DNA of 64,000 nt from Pseudomonas sp. R37(2017) (GCF_002113375.1 NZ_NEHO01000006.1:1-64000); one strand, 5' to 3'. Counted from the stretch's first letter, positions 30,299 through 40,004 are shown. Program-made: numbers and translations. Notes: a model not told the origin generated them from the letters alone.

Positions 30299-30896
30299 TA
30301 GGGAGAGGGGGGGTACTCCTCTCCGCTTTGTCGCCGTCATGGATCGCAGAAATGTTGCTCGGAGAATGGGCATTAAGCATTCTGCGATCCTATTGCGGTA
30401 TGGAAAGCTCTTGGGGGCATCCTGGCGAAAGACCGCCTTTGTCCGATTCTGTTGAAAAAGTCGACCATGGTTTGCACATCAGAAAAGTACGCGCCCGAGA
30501 TTGAAGTCTCTACTTTTAGTAGAGACTTCCGGACTCGGATTTCACGTAGCCGCGTGCAAAAAAAGCGTTTTCACCAGTCAATGATCAGGCAGTTTGGATA
30601 GACCGAATTTTGCAACAGAATCGGCAGCTTTCTGTCTGTCGCGAGAGGCAGAAAGCGACCTATGGCTGACGGTGGCGAAAGACAGAAAACGGCCGTAAGT
30701 GTGCTGTCAGGCTGTATTTTTTTTTGATCAACAGTCTATAGTTTGCCGAGTATTGCAACTTCAAGCTGGAATGCGGTAACCGTACCAAGCGCTGAACTGA
30801 CCTCCATCGAGGAGGCGCTCTCCCCAAATAATCATCGAAATGCTTGTTCGTCGAGTCCATGGGTTCGTCGGCACTCAATACGGCAGGGATGCAAGT
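30299..30896. other. Intergenic region between the RTX genes with hairpins and an IS-end-like repeat
   Basis: GGAGAGG...CCTCTCC (30301-30324) may terminate the first RTX gene. An 80-bp segment at 30441-30520 (CCGATTCTGTTGAAAAAGTC...) recurs inverted at 44582-44660. A perfect 11-bp hairpin (GAAGTCTCTAC-N5-GTAGAGACTTC) lies at 30503-30529. A palindromic repeat copy (GCTTTCTGTC...GGCAGAAAGC) is at about 30619-30658. The remaining bases should hold the promoter of the giant gene. Confidence 0.6.
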
Positions 30897-33800
30897 ATGA
30901 CCAAGAATCTTTTCTTTATTGATAGCCGTGTGGTGAATTACGAAGCGCTGATTGCGCAGCTTGGCAGCGATGCGGAATGGGTGCGGCTCGATGCGAATGA
31001 AGATGGCCTTTCGCAGATGCAGGCAGTGCTCGCGAGTTATAGCGGTCTGAGTTCGATCCAGATCATTTCGCACGGCAGTGTGGGGGCGCTTTACCTCGGC
31101 TCGACAGTGCTGGATTCGAGCAGTCTCAGCGCTTATCAGAGTCAGTTGCAGTCCATTGGGCAATCACTTGCCGCGGCAGGAGACATCCTGCTCTACGGCT
31201 GCAATGTGGCGCAGGGCGAGCAAGGGCAAGCCTTCATCGAGCGCCTGGCGCTAATCACCGGAGCGGATGTTGCAGCATCGGATGATGCCAGCGGGGCGCA
31301 AGTTCTGGGTGGTGATGCGGTGCTTGAGGTCCACACCGGGCAAGTTGATGCGACACCGATTGATGTGGCTGTTTATGCCACTACCTTGGCGGTTCTCAAT
31401 GGCACGGACGGTAACGATACCCTTGAAGGGACAGTCGATAACGACACCATCCTGGGCGGCGCGGGTTCTGACCAGATCAGCGGCAGCGGTGGTGCAGACT
31501 ATATCGTTGGTGGCGATGAGCTGGATCCGTGGGGCGGGGATCGGATTCAAGGCGGCCCGGGCAATGACACCATTCTGGGTGGCGCCGGCATCGATTACCT
31601 GGATGGTAATACCGGCAACGACAGTCTGGACGGCGGTGCCGGTGACGACTTTCTGTACAGTATCAGTGGCGAAGGCAGCGATACCCTGCGGGGCGGTGAT
31701 GGCAATGACCGTTTTACTGTATGGAGTTCCAGCGGCACGGCCGAAACGGTACTGATCGATGGTGGTGCCGGTGATGATCTGATCCAGACGTTCATGTACA
31801 GCGGTGGCAATCGTACCCTGACCGCAACGGGAGGTGCGGGCGTCGATACCTATGCCTTCCTTTCCGGTGGGTATACCGCCAATTACAGCATTACTGACTT
31901 CATTGCGGGTGCAGGTGGCGACCGCTTCGACGTCTCCACGCTACTGGACTACAGCGCCGCCAATGGCCGGGGTTACGAAGGTGGCAACCCGATGCGGGCC
32001 GAGCAGGGCTACCTGCGCTTGCTGCAAAGCGGTGCTGACACCTTGTTGCAGTACGACGAAGACGGTACCGCCGGCACGACCTACACCTGGCACACTGCTG
32101 TTACTCTGAAAAACGTGCTCGCCAGCACTCTTACGGCCGCCAACTTTATTGGCGCCATTGCGCCTGATGGTTCCGATGTACCGGGGCTGCAACTGACTGG
32201 CACGGTCAACGATGACACGCTGCTGGGCAGTCACTTCGCCGACACCATCCAGGGCGGTGCGGGCTCTGACCAGATCAGCGGCAGCGGTGGTGCAGACTAT
32301 ATCGTTGGTGGCGATGAGCTGGATCCGTGGGGCGGGGATCGGATTCAAGGCGGCCCGGGCAATGACACCATTCTGGGTGGCGCCGGCATCGATTACCTGG
32401 ATGGTAATACCGGCAACGACAGTCTGGACGGCGGTGCCGGTGACGACTTTCTGTACAGTATCAGTGGCGAAGGCAGCGATACCCTGCGGGGCGGTGATGG
32501 CAATGACCATTTTACTGTATGGAGTTCCAGCGGCACGGCCGAAACGGTGCTGATCGATGGTGGTGCCGGTGATGATCTGATCCAGACGTTCATGTACAGC
32601 GGTGGCAATCGTAACCTGACCGTAACGGGGGGCGCGGGCGTCGATACCTATGCCTTCCTTTCCGGTGGGTATACCGCCAATTACAGCATTACTGACTTCA
32701 TTGCGGGTGCAGGTGGCGACCGCTTCGACGTCTCCACGCTACTGAGCTACAGCGCGGCCGATGGCCGGGGTTACGAAGATGGCAACCCGATGAGGGCCGA
32801 GCAAGGCTACCTGCGCTTGCTGCAAAGCGGTGCTGACACCTTGTTGCAGTACGACGAAGACGGTACCGCCGGCACGACCTACACCTGGCACACCGCTGTT
32901 ACCCTGAAAAACGTGCTCGCCAGCACTCTTACGGCCGCCAATTTTGTTGGCGCCATTTCGCCTGATGGTTCCGAAGTACCGGGGCTGCAACTGACTGGCA
33001 CGGTCAACAATGACACGCTGCAGGGCAGTCAGTTCGCCGACACAATTCTGGGTGGCGCCGGTTCTGACCAGATCAACGGCAGCGGGGGTGCAGACTATAT
33101 CGTTGGTGGCGATGAGCTGGATCAGTGGGGCGGAGATCGGATTCAAGGCGGCTCGGGCAATGACACCATTCTGGGTGGCGCCGGCATCGATTACCTGGAT
33201 GGCAATACCGGCAACGACAGTCTGGACGGCGGTGCCGGTGACGACTTTCTGAGCAGTAATAGTGGCGAAGGCAGCGATACCCTGCGGGGCGGCGATGGCA
33301 ATGACTGTTTTACTGTATGGAGCTCCAGCGGCACGACCGAAACGGTGCTGATCGATGGTGGTGCCGGTGATGACCTGATCCAGACGTTCATGTACAGCGG
33401 TGGCAATCGTACCCTGACCGCAACGGGAGGTGCGGGCGTCGATACCTATGCCTTCCTTGCCGGTGGGTATACCGCCAATTACAGCGTTACTGACTTCATT
33501 GCGGGTGCAGGTGGCGACCGCCTCGACGTCTCCAAGCTACTGGACTACAGCGCGGCCGATGGCCGGGGTTACGAAGGTGGCAACCCGATGAGGGCCGAGC
33601 AGGGTTACCTGCGCTTGCTGCAAAGCGGTGCTGACACCTTGTTGCAGTACGACGAAGACGGTGCGGCTGGCACGACCTACACCTGGCATACCGCTATTAC
33701 TCTGAAAAACGTCATGGCTACCGCCATCAATGCCCATAATTTCAAGCCCTTGAACATTGAAGGCACGGCAGATGCAGACATCCTCGAAGGCGGCCTCGGC

Positions 33801-36356
33801 GTTGACACCCTCAACGGTCGCGCTGGCAATGATGTCCTTGATGGTAACTGGGGCGATGACTCAATGACCGGCGGTACCGGTAACGACACCTACTACGTCG
33901 ACAACCTGGGTGACCAGGTGAACGAGGTTGCCAACGAAGGAGCGGATAAGGTTGTCGCCACTATCGACTACGTTCTGGCAAGCGACGTCGAAAACCTCAT
34001 CCTGGGAAGTGGAGCGGTTGTAGGCACCGGCAATGCGTTGAACAACACCCTCACCGGCAACGCGATAGCGAACACCCTCAATGGTGGCGCCGGTGCAGAC
34101 ACATTGGCCGGAGGCCTCGGCAACGACACCTATGTGGTCGACAATGCCCTCGATGTCGTGAGCGAAACCAGTGCGCTGATCAGCGAAATTGATACGGTGC
34201 AGTCCTCGGCAACCTGGACCCTCGGTGCCAACCTCGAGAAGCTGGTACTGACCGGCGCCGCCACCATCAATGGCACCGGCAATGCGTTGAACAACACCCT
34301 CACCGGCAACGCGATGGCGAACACCCTGAATGGTGGCGCCGGCGCAGACACATTGGCCGGAGGCCTCGGCAACGACACCTATGTGGTCGACAATGCCCTC
34401 GATGTCGTGAGCGAAACCAGTGCGCTGCTCAGCGAAATTGATACGGTACAGTCCTCGGCAACCTGGACCCTCGGTGCCAACCTCGAGAAGCTGGTACTGA
34501 CCGGCGCCGCCACCATCAATGGCACCGGCAATGCGTTGAACAACACCCTCACCGGCAACGCGATGGCGAACACCCTGAATGGTGGCGCCGGCGCAGACAC
34601 ATTGGCCGGAGGCCTCGGCAACGACACCTATGTGGTCGACAATGCCCTCGATGTCGTGAGCGAAACCAGTGCGCTGCTCAGCGAAATTGATACGGTACAG
34701 TCCTCGGCAACCTGGACCCTCGGTGCCAACCTCGAGAAGCTGGTACTGATCGGTGCCGCTACCATCAATGGCACCGGCAATGCGTTGAACAACACCCTCA
34801 CCGGCAACGCGATGGCGAACACCCTGAATGGTGGCGCCGGCGCAGACACATTGGCCGGAGGCCTCGGCAACGACACCTATGTGGTCGACAATGCCCTCGA
34901 TGTCGTGAGCGAAACCAGTGCGCTGGTCAGCGAAATCGATACGGTGCAGTCCTCGGCAACCTGGACCCTTGGTGCCAACCTCGAGAAGCTGATACTGACC
35001 GGTGCCGCCACTATCAATGGCACCGGCAATGCGTTGAACAACACCCTCACCGGCAACGCGACGGCGAACACCCTGAATGGTGGCGCCGGTGCAGACACAT
35101 TGGTCGGAGGCCTCGGTAACGACAACTATGTGGTCGACAATGCCCTCGATGTCATTAGCGAAACCAGTACGCTGGTCAGCGAAATCGATACGGTGCAGTC
35201 CTCGGTGACTTGGACCCTGGGCGCCAATCTCGAAAATCTGCGCCTACTGGCAACCGGCACCGCCAACGCTACCGGCAACAGTCTCAATAACGTGATCTAT
35301 GCCGGAACAGGCAACAACATCCTGGACGGCAATACCGGCATCGATACAGCGTCCTACGCCTATGCGGGTAGCGCCATTGGCGCAAGCCTGACCTCTAATG
35401 CTGCACAAGCTACTGGTGGCTCAGGCTTCGACACTCTGTTGAATTTCGAAAATCTCACGGGTAGCAACTACAACGACACCCTGATCGGCAATCAACTGGC
35501 TAATGTGCTCAATGGCGGCACAGGCGCCGATAGGTTGAGCGGCGGTGATGGCTCGGATATCTACTTCGTCGATAACGTTGGCGATAGCGTCAACGAAACC
35601 AATACCTTGGTTGGTACCGGTGGCGAAGATACTGTCTATAGTTACCTCACCGCCTACACCCTCGGCAGCAACGTCGAGAACTTGCGCCTTCTGGCTACCG
35701 GCACCGCTAACGGCACCGGCAACAGCATCAACAACCTGATCTATGCCGGGGCCGGCAACAACATTCTGGATGGGGCCGCCGGTATTGATGCCGTGTCCTA
35801 CGCTTATTCAGGCAGCGCCGTGACCGCCAGCCTGGCGAGCACGAACGCGCAAGTCACTGGCGGCTCGGGCTCCGATACTCTGCTGAACATCGAGAATCTC
35901 ACCGGCGGCAACTTCAACGACGTGCTCACAGGTAGCACCACCGCCAATACCCTCAGCGGCGGCGCCGGCAACGACACGCTCAATGGCGGCGCTGGCAACG
36001 ACCTACTGCTCGGTGGCACCGGCGTCGACCGCTTGAACGGCGGCAGCGGGGCCGATCTCTTCGACTTCAATGCCTTGAGCGAAATGGGCCTGGGAGCGTT
36101 GCGCGACGTGCTGGGCGATTTCAAGACCAGCGAGGGCGACAAGATCGATCTGTCGACCTTGGACGCCAACACCGCTACTGCGACCAATGAGGCCTTCATC
36201 TTTATTGGTTCGAGCGCGTTTGGCAGTAACGCAGCAGGGCAACTACGGTTCGCCAGCGGCGTGCTATACGGCAGCACCGACGCCGACTCGGCCGCCGAAT
36301 TCGAAATTCAGTTGCTGGGAGTGAGCACGGTTAACAATACCGATCTGATTGCCTGA
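30897..36356 (+). CDS. Giant RTX-repeat protein with DUF4347-like N-terminus
   Basis: An 1819-residue protein. Residues 1-160 read as DUF4347 (LFFIDSRVVNYEALI, IQIISHGSVGALYLG, LLYGCNVAQGEQG), a caspase-like-fold domain common at the start of large surface or secreted repeat proteins. Then come three 266-residue repeats, five 83-residue repeats (NTLNGGAGADTLAGGLGNDTYVVD), further RTX blocks, and a C-terminal serralysin-like module (GDKIDLSTLDANTATA) close to that of the 741-residue protein. It should leave by type I secretion. ATG 30897, with GGCAGGGA upstream, gives the family start MTKNLFFID; an in-frame start at 30840 is less likely. Confidence 0.88.
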   Translation: MTKNLFFIDSRVVNYEALIAQLGSDAEWVRLDANEDGLSQMQAVLASYSGLSSIQIISHGSVGALYLGSTVLDSSSLSAYQSQLQSIGQSLAAAGDILLYGCNVAQGEQGQAFIERLALITGADVAASDDASGAQVLGGDAVLEVHTGQVDATPIDVAVYATTLAVLNGTDGNDTLEGTVDNDTILGGAGSDQISGSGGADYIVGGDELDPWGGDRIQGGPGNDTILGGAGIDYLDGNTGNDSLDGGAGDDFLYSISGEGSDTLRGGDGNDRFTVWSSSGTAETVLIDGGAGDDLIQTFMYSGGNRTLTATGGAGVDTYAFLSGGYTANYSITDFIAGAGGDRFDVSTLLDYSAANGRGYEGGNPMRAEQGYLRLLQSGADTLLQYDEDGTAGTTYTWHTAVTLKNVLASTLTAANFIGAIAPDGSDVPGLQLTGTVNDDTLLGSHFADTIQGGAGSDQISGSGGADYIVGGDELDPWGGDRIQGGPGNDTILGGAGIDYLDGNTGNDSLDGGAGDDFLYSISGEGSDTLRGGDGNDHFTVWSSSGTAETVLIDGGAGDDLIQTFMYSGGNRNLTVTGGAGVDTYAFLSGGYTANYSITDFIAGAGGDRFDVSTLLSYSAADGRGYEDGNPMRAEQGYLRLLQSGADTLLQYDEDGTAGTTYTWHTAVTLKNVLASTLTAANFVGAISPDGSEVPGLQLTGTVNNDTLQGSQFADTILGGAGSDQINGSGGADYIVGGDELDQWGGDRIQGGSGNDTILGGAGIDYLDGNTGNDSLDGGAGDDFLSSNSGEGSDTLRGGDGNDCFTVWSSSGTTETVLIDGGAGDDLIQTFMYSGGNRTLTATGGAGVDTYAFLAGGYTANYSVTDFIAGAGGDRLDVSKLLDYSAADGRGYEGGNPMRAEQGYLRLLQSGADTLLQYDEDGAAGTTYTWHTAITLKNVMATAINAHNFKPLNIEGTADADILEGGLGVDTLNGRAGNDVLDGNWGDDSMTGGTGNDTYYVDNLGDQVNEVANEGADKVVATIDYVLASDVENLILGSGAVVGTGNALNNTLTGNAIANTLNGGAGADTLAGGLGNDTYVVDNALDVVSETSALISEIDTVQSSATWTLGANLEKLVLTGAATINGTGNALNNTLTGNAMANTLNGGAGADTLAGGLGNDTYVVDNALDVVSETSALLSEIDTVQSSATWTLGANLEKLVLTGAATINGTGNALNNTLTGNAMANTLNGGAGADTLAGGLGNDTYVVDNALDVVSETSALLSEIDTVQSSATWTLGANLEKLVLIGAATINGTGNALNNTLTGNAMANTLNGGAGADTLAGGLGNDTYVVDNALDVVSETSALVSEIDTVQSSATWTLGANLEKLILTGAATINGTGNALNNTLTGNATANTLNGGAGADTLVGGLGNDNYVVDNALDVISETSTLVSEIDTVQSSVTWTLGANLENLRLLATGTANATGNSLNNVIYAGTGNNILDGNTGIDTASYAYAGSAIGASLTSNAAQATGGSGFDTLLNFENLTGSNYNDTLIGNQLANVLNGGTGADRLSGGDGSDIYFVDNVGDSVNETNTLVGTGGEDTVYSYLTAYTLGSNVENLRLLATGTANGTGNSINNLIYAGAGNNILDGAAGIDAVSYAYSGSAVTASLASTNAQVTGGSGSDTLLNIENLTGGNFNDVLTGSTTANTLSGGAGNDTLNGGAGNDLLLGGTGVDRLNGGSGADLFDFNALSEMGLGALRDVLGDFKTSEGDKIDLSTLDANTATATNEAFIFIGSSAFGSNAAGQLRFASGVLYGSTDADSAAEFEIQLLGVSTVNNTDLIA
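31423..33746 (+). repeat. Three 798-bp in-frame tandem repeats in the giant RTX gene
   Basis: Equivalent sites recur at 798-bp spacing, for example TGGATGGTAATACCGGCAAC near 31600, 32398 and (one change) 33196. Copies 1 and 2 share a run of about 250 bp with almost no differences. Each unit encodes 266 residues: an RTX block and a beta-rich linker ending in YLRLLQSGADTLLQYDEDG. The boundaries are approximate. Confidence 0.9.
34023..35267 (+). repeat. Five 249-bp in-frame tandem repeats in the giant RTX gene
   Basis: GGCACCGGCAATGCGTTGAA starts at 34023, 34272, 34521, 34770 and 35019, an exact 249-bp period (83 residues). Units 2-4 are nearly identical; units 1 and 5 and the following degenerate units have drifted more. 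Confidence 0.93.
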
Positions 36357-36420
36357 CCGGCTAGAACGAGTTACGGCACAGAACTAACATTACCGATTGG
36401 ATGCCTATTACCTATTAATT

Positions 36421-36508
36421 GGCCTCGGTTTAATAGAGGCCTCTCTAACACAAGACATATAGGCGGGAACGTCTGCTCAACCCATAGCTGCCCTTCGCGG
36501 AGGGCAGC
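36421..36508. terminator. Two hairpins between convergent genes
   Basis: GGCCTC-N9-GAGGCC (36421-36441) and GCTGCCCT-N6-AGGGCAGC (36487-36508). The first lies 65 bases after the giant RTX stop, the second 26 bases beyond the stop of the minus-strand gene at 36534. Neither has a long T run. Confidence 0.6.
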
Positions 36509-36533
36509 TCGCGGCTAGAAGCGCGTCGTCAGC

Positions 36534-37103
36534 CTAAGACGATTGCGCCGTTACGCGCCGGAAATGATGGAATCTCCGGGCGTTCGGCTCAGGGGTAAGG
36601 GCCAGGCTATTGGCGATATACGATACCGTTCGATAGAAGCCCGCCAGCATCAGAACTTCAAGGATTTGATCGTCATCAAGGTATTGTCGGACAGCCTGAA
36701 ATTCCGCTTCAGTCAAGGTAGCGCGATCGTGCAGGGCATCAATCGTAGCCAGCAGCACCGCCTCTTCCTCCTTCCAGTGCTCTGCCCGGAGCGGATAGTC
36801 CAAGGTGTGAGCGATATCAGCTCTCGTCAGTCCGGCCCCCTCTGCGAAAGCCATAACGTGCACCCCCCACTCATATTCGCATTTGGTAAGTGCGCAGACC
36901 CTATTGATGATCAACTCCCGCTGACGAAGCGTCAGCAGGTTTCCATCCAGCAGTGAACCACCCCTGAACTTGCGCCACGCCCTTTCGCTGCTGGCGATGG
37001 TCGTGAACAGCAACAGTGGCGGGACACCTTCTCCCATTATTCTGTCAAACGTCGCCTGAAGTTCTTCCGTGTATGGTTTGTCGAGTGCTTTGATTCGAGC
37101 CAT
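36534..37103 (-). CDS. Carboxymuconolactone-decarboxylase-family protein
   Basis: A 189-residue all-helical CMD-fold protein. The central motif RQRELIINRVCALTKCEYEWGVHV (about residues 60-83) matches the family region, with one Cys and a His in place of the CxxC seen in AhpD, so a non-peroxidase or unknown role is likely. It is divergent from an HxlR repressor, and the shared 73-bp promoter contains a perfect palindrome, so it is probably the repressor's target. Family members often respond to electrophiles or aromatics. Confidence 0.82.
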   Translation of the reverse strand: MARIKALDKPYTEELQATFDRIMGEGVPPLLLFTTIASSERAWRKFRGGSLLDGNLLTLRQRELIINRVCALTKCEYEWGVHVMAFAEGAGLTRADIAHTLDYPLRAEHWKEEEAVLLATIDALHDRATLTEAEFQAVRQYLDDDQILEVLMLAGFYRTVSYIANSLALTPEPNARRFHHFRRVTAQSS

Positions 37104-37126
37104 GACGTATCCTCCGCTATCAAATA

Positions 37127-37148
37127 TGTAGCAAGAGTATTTGCTACA
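37127..37148. promoter_or_regulatory. Likely HxlR operator
   Basis: TGTAGCAA-N6-TTGCTACA is a perfect 8-bp inverted repeat in the 73-bp gap between the divergent CMD-family and hxlR-type genes. A third half-site (GTAGCAAG) follows at 37155. It lies where a repressor could control both genes. Confidence 0.75.
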
Positions 37149-37176
37149 CTATCCGTAGCAAGCAAGGCCCATATAT

Positions 37177-37542
37177 ATGAATGATGATCAAAGCTTGGTT
37201 TTGCAAATGCTGAATGAGCGTCGCCCAATCATGGCGCTGTTGGATGTGCTCGGACAGAAATGGACGTTGAGGATCCTTTGGGAGCTTCAAAACGGTTCTC
37301 TCAGTTCCCGTGCACTACGAAGTGTGTGTGGCGATATCTCGCCCACTGTCCTGCAAAGTAGAGTCAATGAGCTCCGGGGGGCAGGTTTCATCAAGTCAGA
37401 CGATGGCGGTTACGGGCTCACCCCATTGGGTAGGGAGCTTTCGGACTCGTTCTTGCCTCTGTACAGATTCGCCGATACATGGGCTGATTCATTAAGTAAG
37501 GATAAGGTTGATTCTCGGCGGCATACCGCCTCTGAGTTGTAA
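37177..37542 (+). CDS. HxlR-family transcriptional regulator
   Basis: A 121-residue winged helix-turn-helix protein with the HxlR pattern: LLDVLGQKWTLRILWELQNG near residues 20-39, LRSVCGDISPTVLQSRVNEL near 46-65, and the wing GYGLTPLGREL near 79. A Cys at residue 50 could be a redox or electrophile sensor, as in several HxlR proteins, but that is inference. The GC content is lower than that of the neighbours downstream. It is divergent from the CMD-family gene. Confidence 0.88.
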   Translation: MNDDQSLVLQMLNERRPIMALLDVLGQKWTLRILWELQNGSLSSRALRSVCGDISPTVLQSRVNELRGAGFIKSDDGGYGLTPLGRELSDSFLPLYRFADTWADSLSKDKVDSRRHTASEL

Positions 37543-37692
37543 GGAGCCATTGGCGAACGTCTGCATTAGACTGGGAGCCGCCTCTCGCCACGAGCAGAAA
37601 TCAACCAGAAGAGAACGCTTGTCGCCGGTACCTACGGCCAGATTCGATCCAAAGACGTTCTGACGTATCAGACATGAAACCGTAGGGGCACC

Positions 37693-38646
37693 TTACTGCC
37701 GCAGCCGTAAGGTTTCGAACAGCGCGCGGTCTTCCTTTTTGGCCGATCGCGCATGGCGCCGAATGACCTGCAACAGGCATTCGGTGAAGCAGACCGCCGG
37801 ATTGCTCAGTGCGCCATTGCGGCGCGTCACGATGCTCAGTTGTCGGGGCTCGAACTGCTCGGTCAGCCCCAGGGATACCACTCGCCCCAGAAAGGGTGGG
37901 GCTGTGCTCACGATGGACGGCCCCCAGGTACACATGTCGGCCCGCTCGACCATCATCTGCAAAATGGCCAGTGAATGAGCACGCACTATTCGATTCTCAT
38001 CAATCTGCGCGCCGTGTTTCCAGAACAGTTCCTGCATCAGCCCATCGTGCCCGTCCGGCGCGTAGTTCAGGGTCCAGTTTTCTTCCAGTAGCTCGTGGAT
38101 CGATCGCGCGTGCTGTCGGGCGTGACCCTCGCGGACCAACACCGAGGTCTGGTAATCGAGCAAGGCTTCGCTGGCGAATTCCTGGGTCGATTGTGCGGGA
38201 TGGAGTTGGCCAATCGCGAAGTCCATGCTGCCGTCACGCAATAGCGGTTGGGCAACAGCCATCAGGCTTTCGAACAGTTCCAGCTTGATTTGTGGCATGC
38301 GTTCGCGAAAAGCCAGCACGACTTCGGGCAGGAAGGTCAGGGCGATCCATGGGGTGATCCCGACGCAGAGCCGGCCTTGAGCCTTGCCACGCAGGTGATC
38401 AAGCTCGGCCTGTGCTTGCTCCAGTTGCTTGATCACCAGCCGGGCGTGAGTCAGCAGCACTTTGCCGTACTCGGTGAAGTTCAAGCCGCTGGCATTTCGG
38501 GTAAACAGCGGTAGTTGCTGGCTGGTTTCCAATTCGCGCAGCGCTTTGGTCACTGCGGCCTGGGAAATCTCCAGCGAACGAGCGGCTGCGCGGATACTGC
38601 CGGTTTCGGCGCTGGCAATCAGCGCCTGTAATTGATGCAGTTTCAT
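37693..38646 (-). CDS. LysR-family transcriptional regulator
   Basis: A 317-residue regulator: N-terminal winged helix (MKLHQLQALIASAETGSIRAAARSLEISQAAVTKALRELE pattern, given here in part as SLEISQAAVTKAL near residues 26-38) and a C-terminal periplasmic-binding-like effector domain. ATG 38646 is used because the in-frame upstream start at 38688 adds residues before the HTH. It is divergent from the M20 amidohydrolase at 38776, the usual layout for a LysR regulator and its target. Confidence 0.9.
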   Translation of the reverse strand: MKLHQLQALIASAETGSIRAAARSLEISQAAVTKALRELETSQQLPLFTRNASGLNFTEYGKVLLTHARLVIKQLEQAQAELDHLRGKAQGRLCVGITPWIALTFLPEVVLAFRERMPQIKLELFESLMAVAQPLLRDGSMDFAIGQLHPAQSTQEFASEALLDYQTSVLVREGHARQHARSIHELLEENWTLNYAPDGHDGLMQELFWKHGAQIDENRIVRAHSLAILQMMVERADMCTWGPSIVSTAPPFLGRVVSLGLTEQFEPRQLSIVTRRNGALSNPAVCFTECLLQVIRRHARSAKKEDRALFETLRLRQ

Positions 38647-38775
38647 CTGCTCACCATACTGACAACCAATGGTTGTCATCATAACCAAACTGCGGCTCCC
38701 CAGCCCAGCGTTCGTTCCCTAAGATCGACCACAACAGCGCATTCGCTGCTGCAACCCTGTCGAAGGAGAACACCC

Positions 38776-39945
38776 ATGAATGCCGGCCTGGTTCTGCCTG
38801 GTATTGCTGCAATGCAAGATGAAATGATCGCGATACGTCACAGCATTCACGCACACCCTGAGCTGGGTTTTGAAGAATTCGCCACCAGTGAGTTGGTGGC
38901 AGCGTGTCTGACTCAGTGGGGCTTTGAGGTCAGTACCGGGGTGGGCAGGACCGGGGTCGTTGCCACCCTGAAAAATGGCGAGGGCCGGTCCATTGGCTTG
39001 CGGGCTGACATGGATGCGCTACCGATACAGGAAATCTCGGATCTGCCTTACGTCAGCCGGATCGACGGTGTCATGCATGCGTGCGGTCACGACGGTCATA
39101 CAACGATCCTGCTGGCAGCCGGTCAGTATCTGGCCCGGACGCGGGCATTCAACGGCACCGTGCACCTGATTTTCCAACCGGCGGAAGAAGGGCTGGGCGG
39201 TGCCAGGAAAATGCTGGAGGACGGGCTGCTCGAACGGTTTCCGTGCGACGCGATCTTCGCCATGCATAACGTGCCGGGTTATCCCGTCGGGCATTTGGGT
39301 TTTTACAGCGGGCCGTTCATGGCGTCTGCCGACACGGTGAACATCAAAATCATCGGCAATGGTGGCCATGGCGCGGTGCCGCACAAAGCCGTCGACCCGG
39401 TGGTGGTCGGTGCCTCGATCGTGATGGCCCTGCAAAGCATCGTCTCGCGCAACGTTAATCCCCAGGAGATGGCGATCATCACGGTGGGCTCCCTGCAGGC
39501 CGGGAGCGCCTCGAATGTCATCCCGTCCAGCGCTGACCTGAGCTTGAGCGTACGCGCCCTGACCCCCGAGATTCGCCACTTGCTGGAGGTCAGAATCACT
39601 GAATTGGTCAAGGGCCAGGCCGAGAGTTTTGGCGCCCGGGTCGACATCGATTACCAGCATTGCCATCCAGTGTTGATCAACGATCCCGAACAGACAGCAT
39701 TTGCTCATGAAGTCGCCCGCGACTGGTTGGGAGAGGAGCACCTGATCGATGGCTTGCGGCCATTCACGGCCAGTGAGGACTTTGCTTTTGTCCTGGAAAA
39801 ATGCCCCGGCAGCTATCTGGTGATCGGGAATGGCGAGGGAGAAGGTGGCTGCCTGTTGCACAACCCCGGCTATGACTTTAACGACGGCTGCCTGCCGGTG
39901 GGGGCGAGCTATTGGGTCAAGTTGGTCGAACGTTTTCTATGTTGA
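38776..39945 (+). CDS. M20-family amidohydrolase (hippurate/indole-acetyl-amino-acid hydrolase type)
   Basis: A 389-residue metal-dependent amidohydrolase. Metal-binding and catalytic motifs are visible: RADMDALP near residue 77, HACGHDGHT near 98-106, QPAEEGLGGA near 135-144 and the C-terminal TASEDFAF near 335. Such enzymes cleave N-acyl amino acids. AAGGAG sits at 38763-38768. A solute-binding protein gene follows after 59 bases, so the two are probably co-transcribed: one imports, the other hydrolyses, an N-acylated amino acid. LysR control from the divergent gene is likely. Confidence 0.88.
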   Translation: MNAGLVLPGIAAMQDEMIAIRHSIHAHPELGFEEFATSELVAACLTQWGFEVSTGVGRTGVVATLKNGEGRSIGLRADMDALPIQEISDLPYVSRIDGVMHACGHDGHTTILLAAGQYLARTRAFNGTVHLIFQPAEEGLGGARKMLEDGLLERFPCDAIFAMHNVPGYPVGHLGFYSGPFMASADTVNIKIIGNGGHGAVPHKAVDPVVVGASIVMALQSIVSRNVNPQEMAIITVGSLQAGSASNVIPSSADLSLSVRALTPEIRHLLEVRITELVKGQAESFGARVDIDYQHCHPVLINDPEQTAFAHEVARDWLGEEHLIDGLRPFTASEDFAFVLEKCPGSYLVIGNGEGEGGCLLHNPGYDFNDGCLPVGASYWVKLVERFLC

Positions 39946-40004
39946 GACGGTGCATTTTCGCCCGTTGTGCCGGTAAAAAATCTGCGCCCTGAAGAGGAAT
40001 AAAA

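Noticed and set aside
34023..35267. Tandem repeats as a CRISPR array
   Set aside because: The units are 249 bp, in frame and coding, with no short repeat-spacer pattern.
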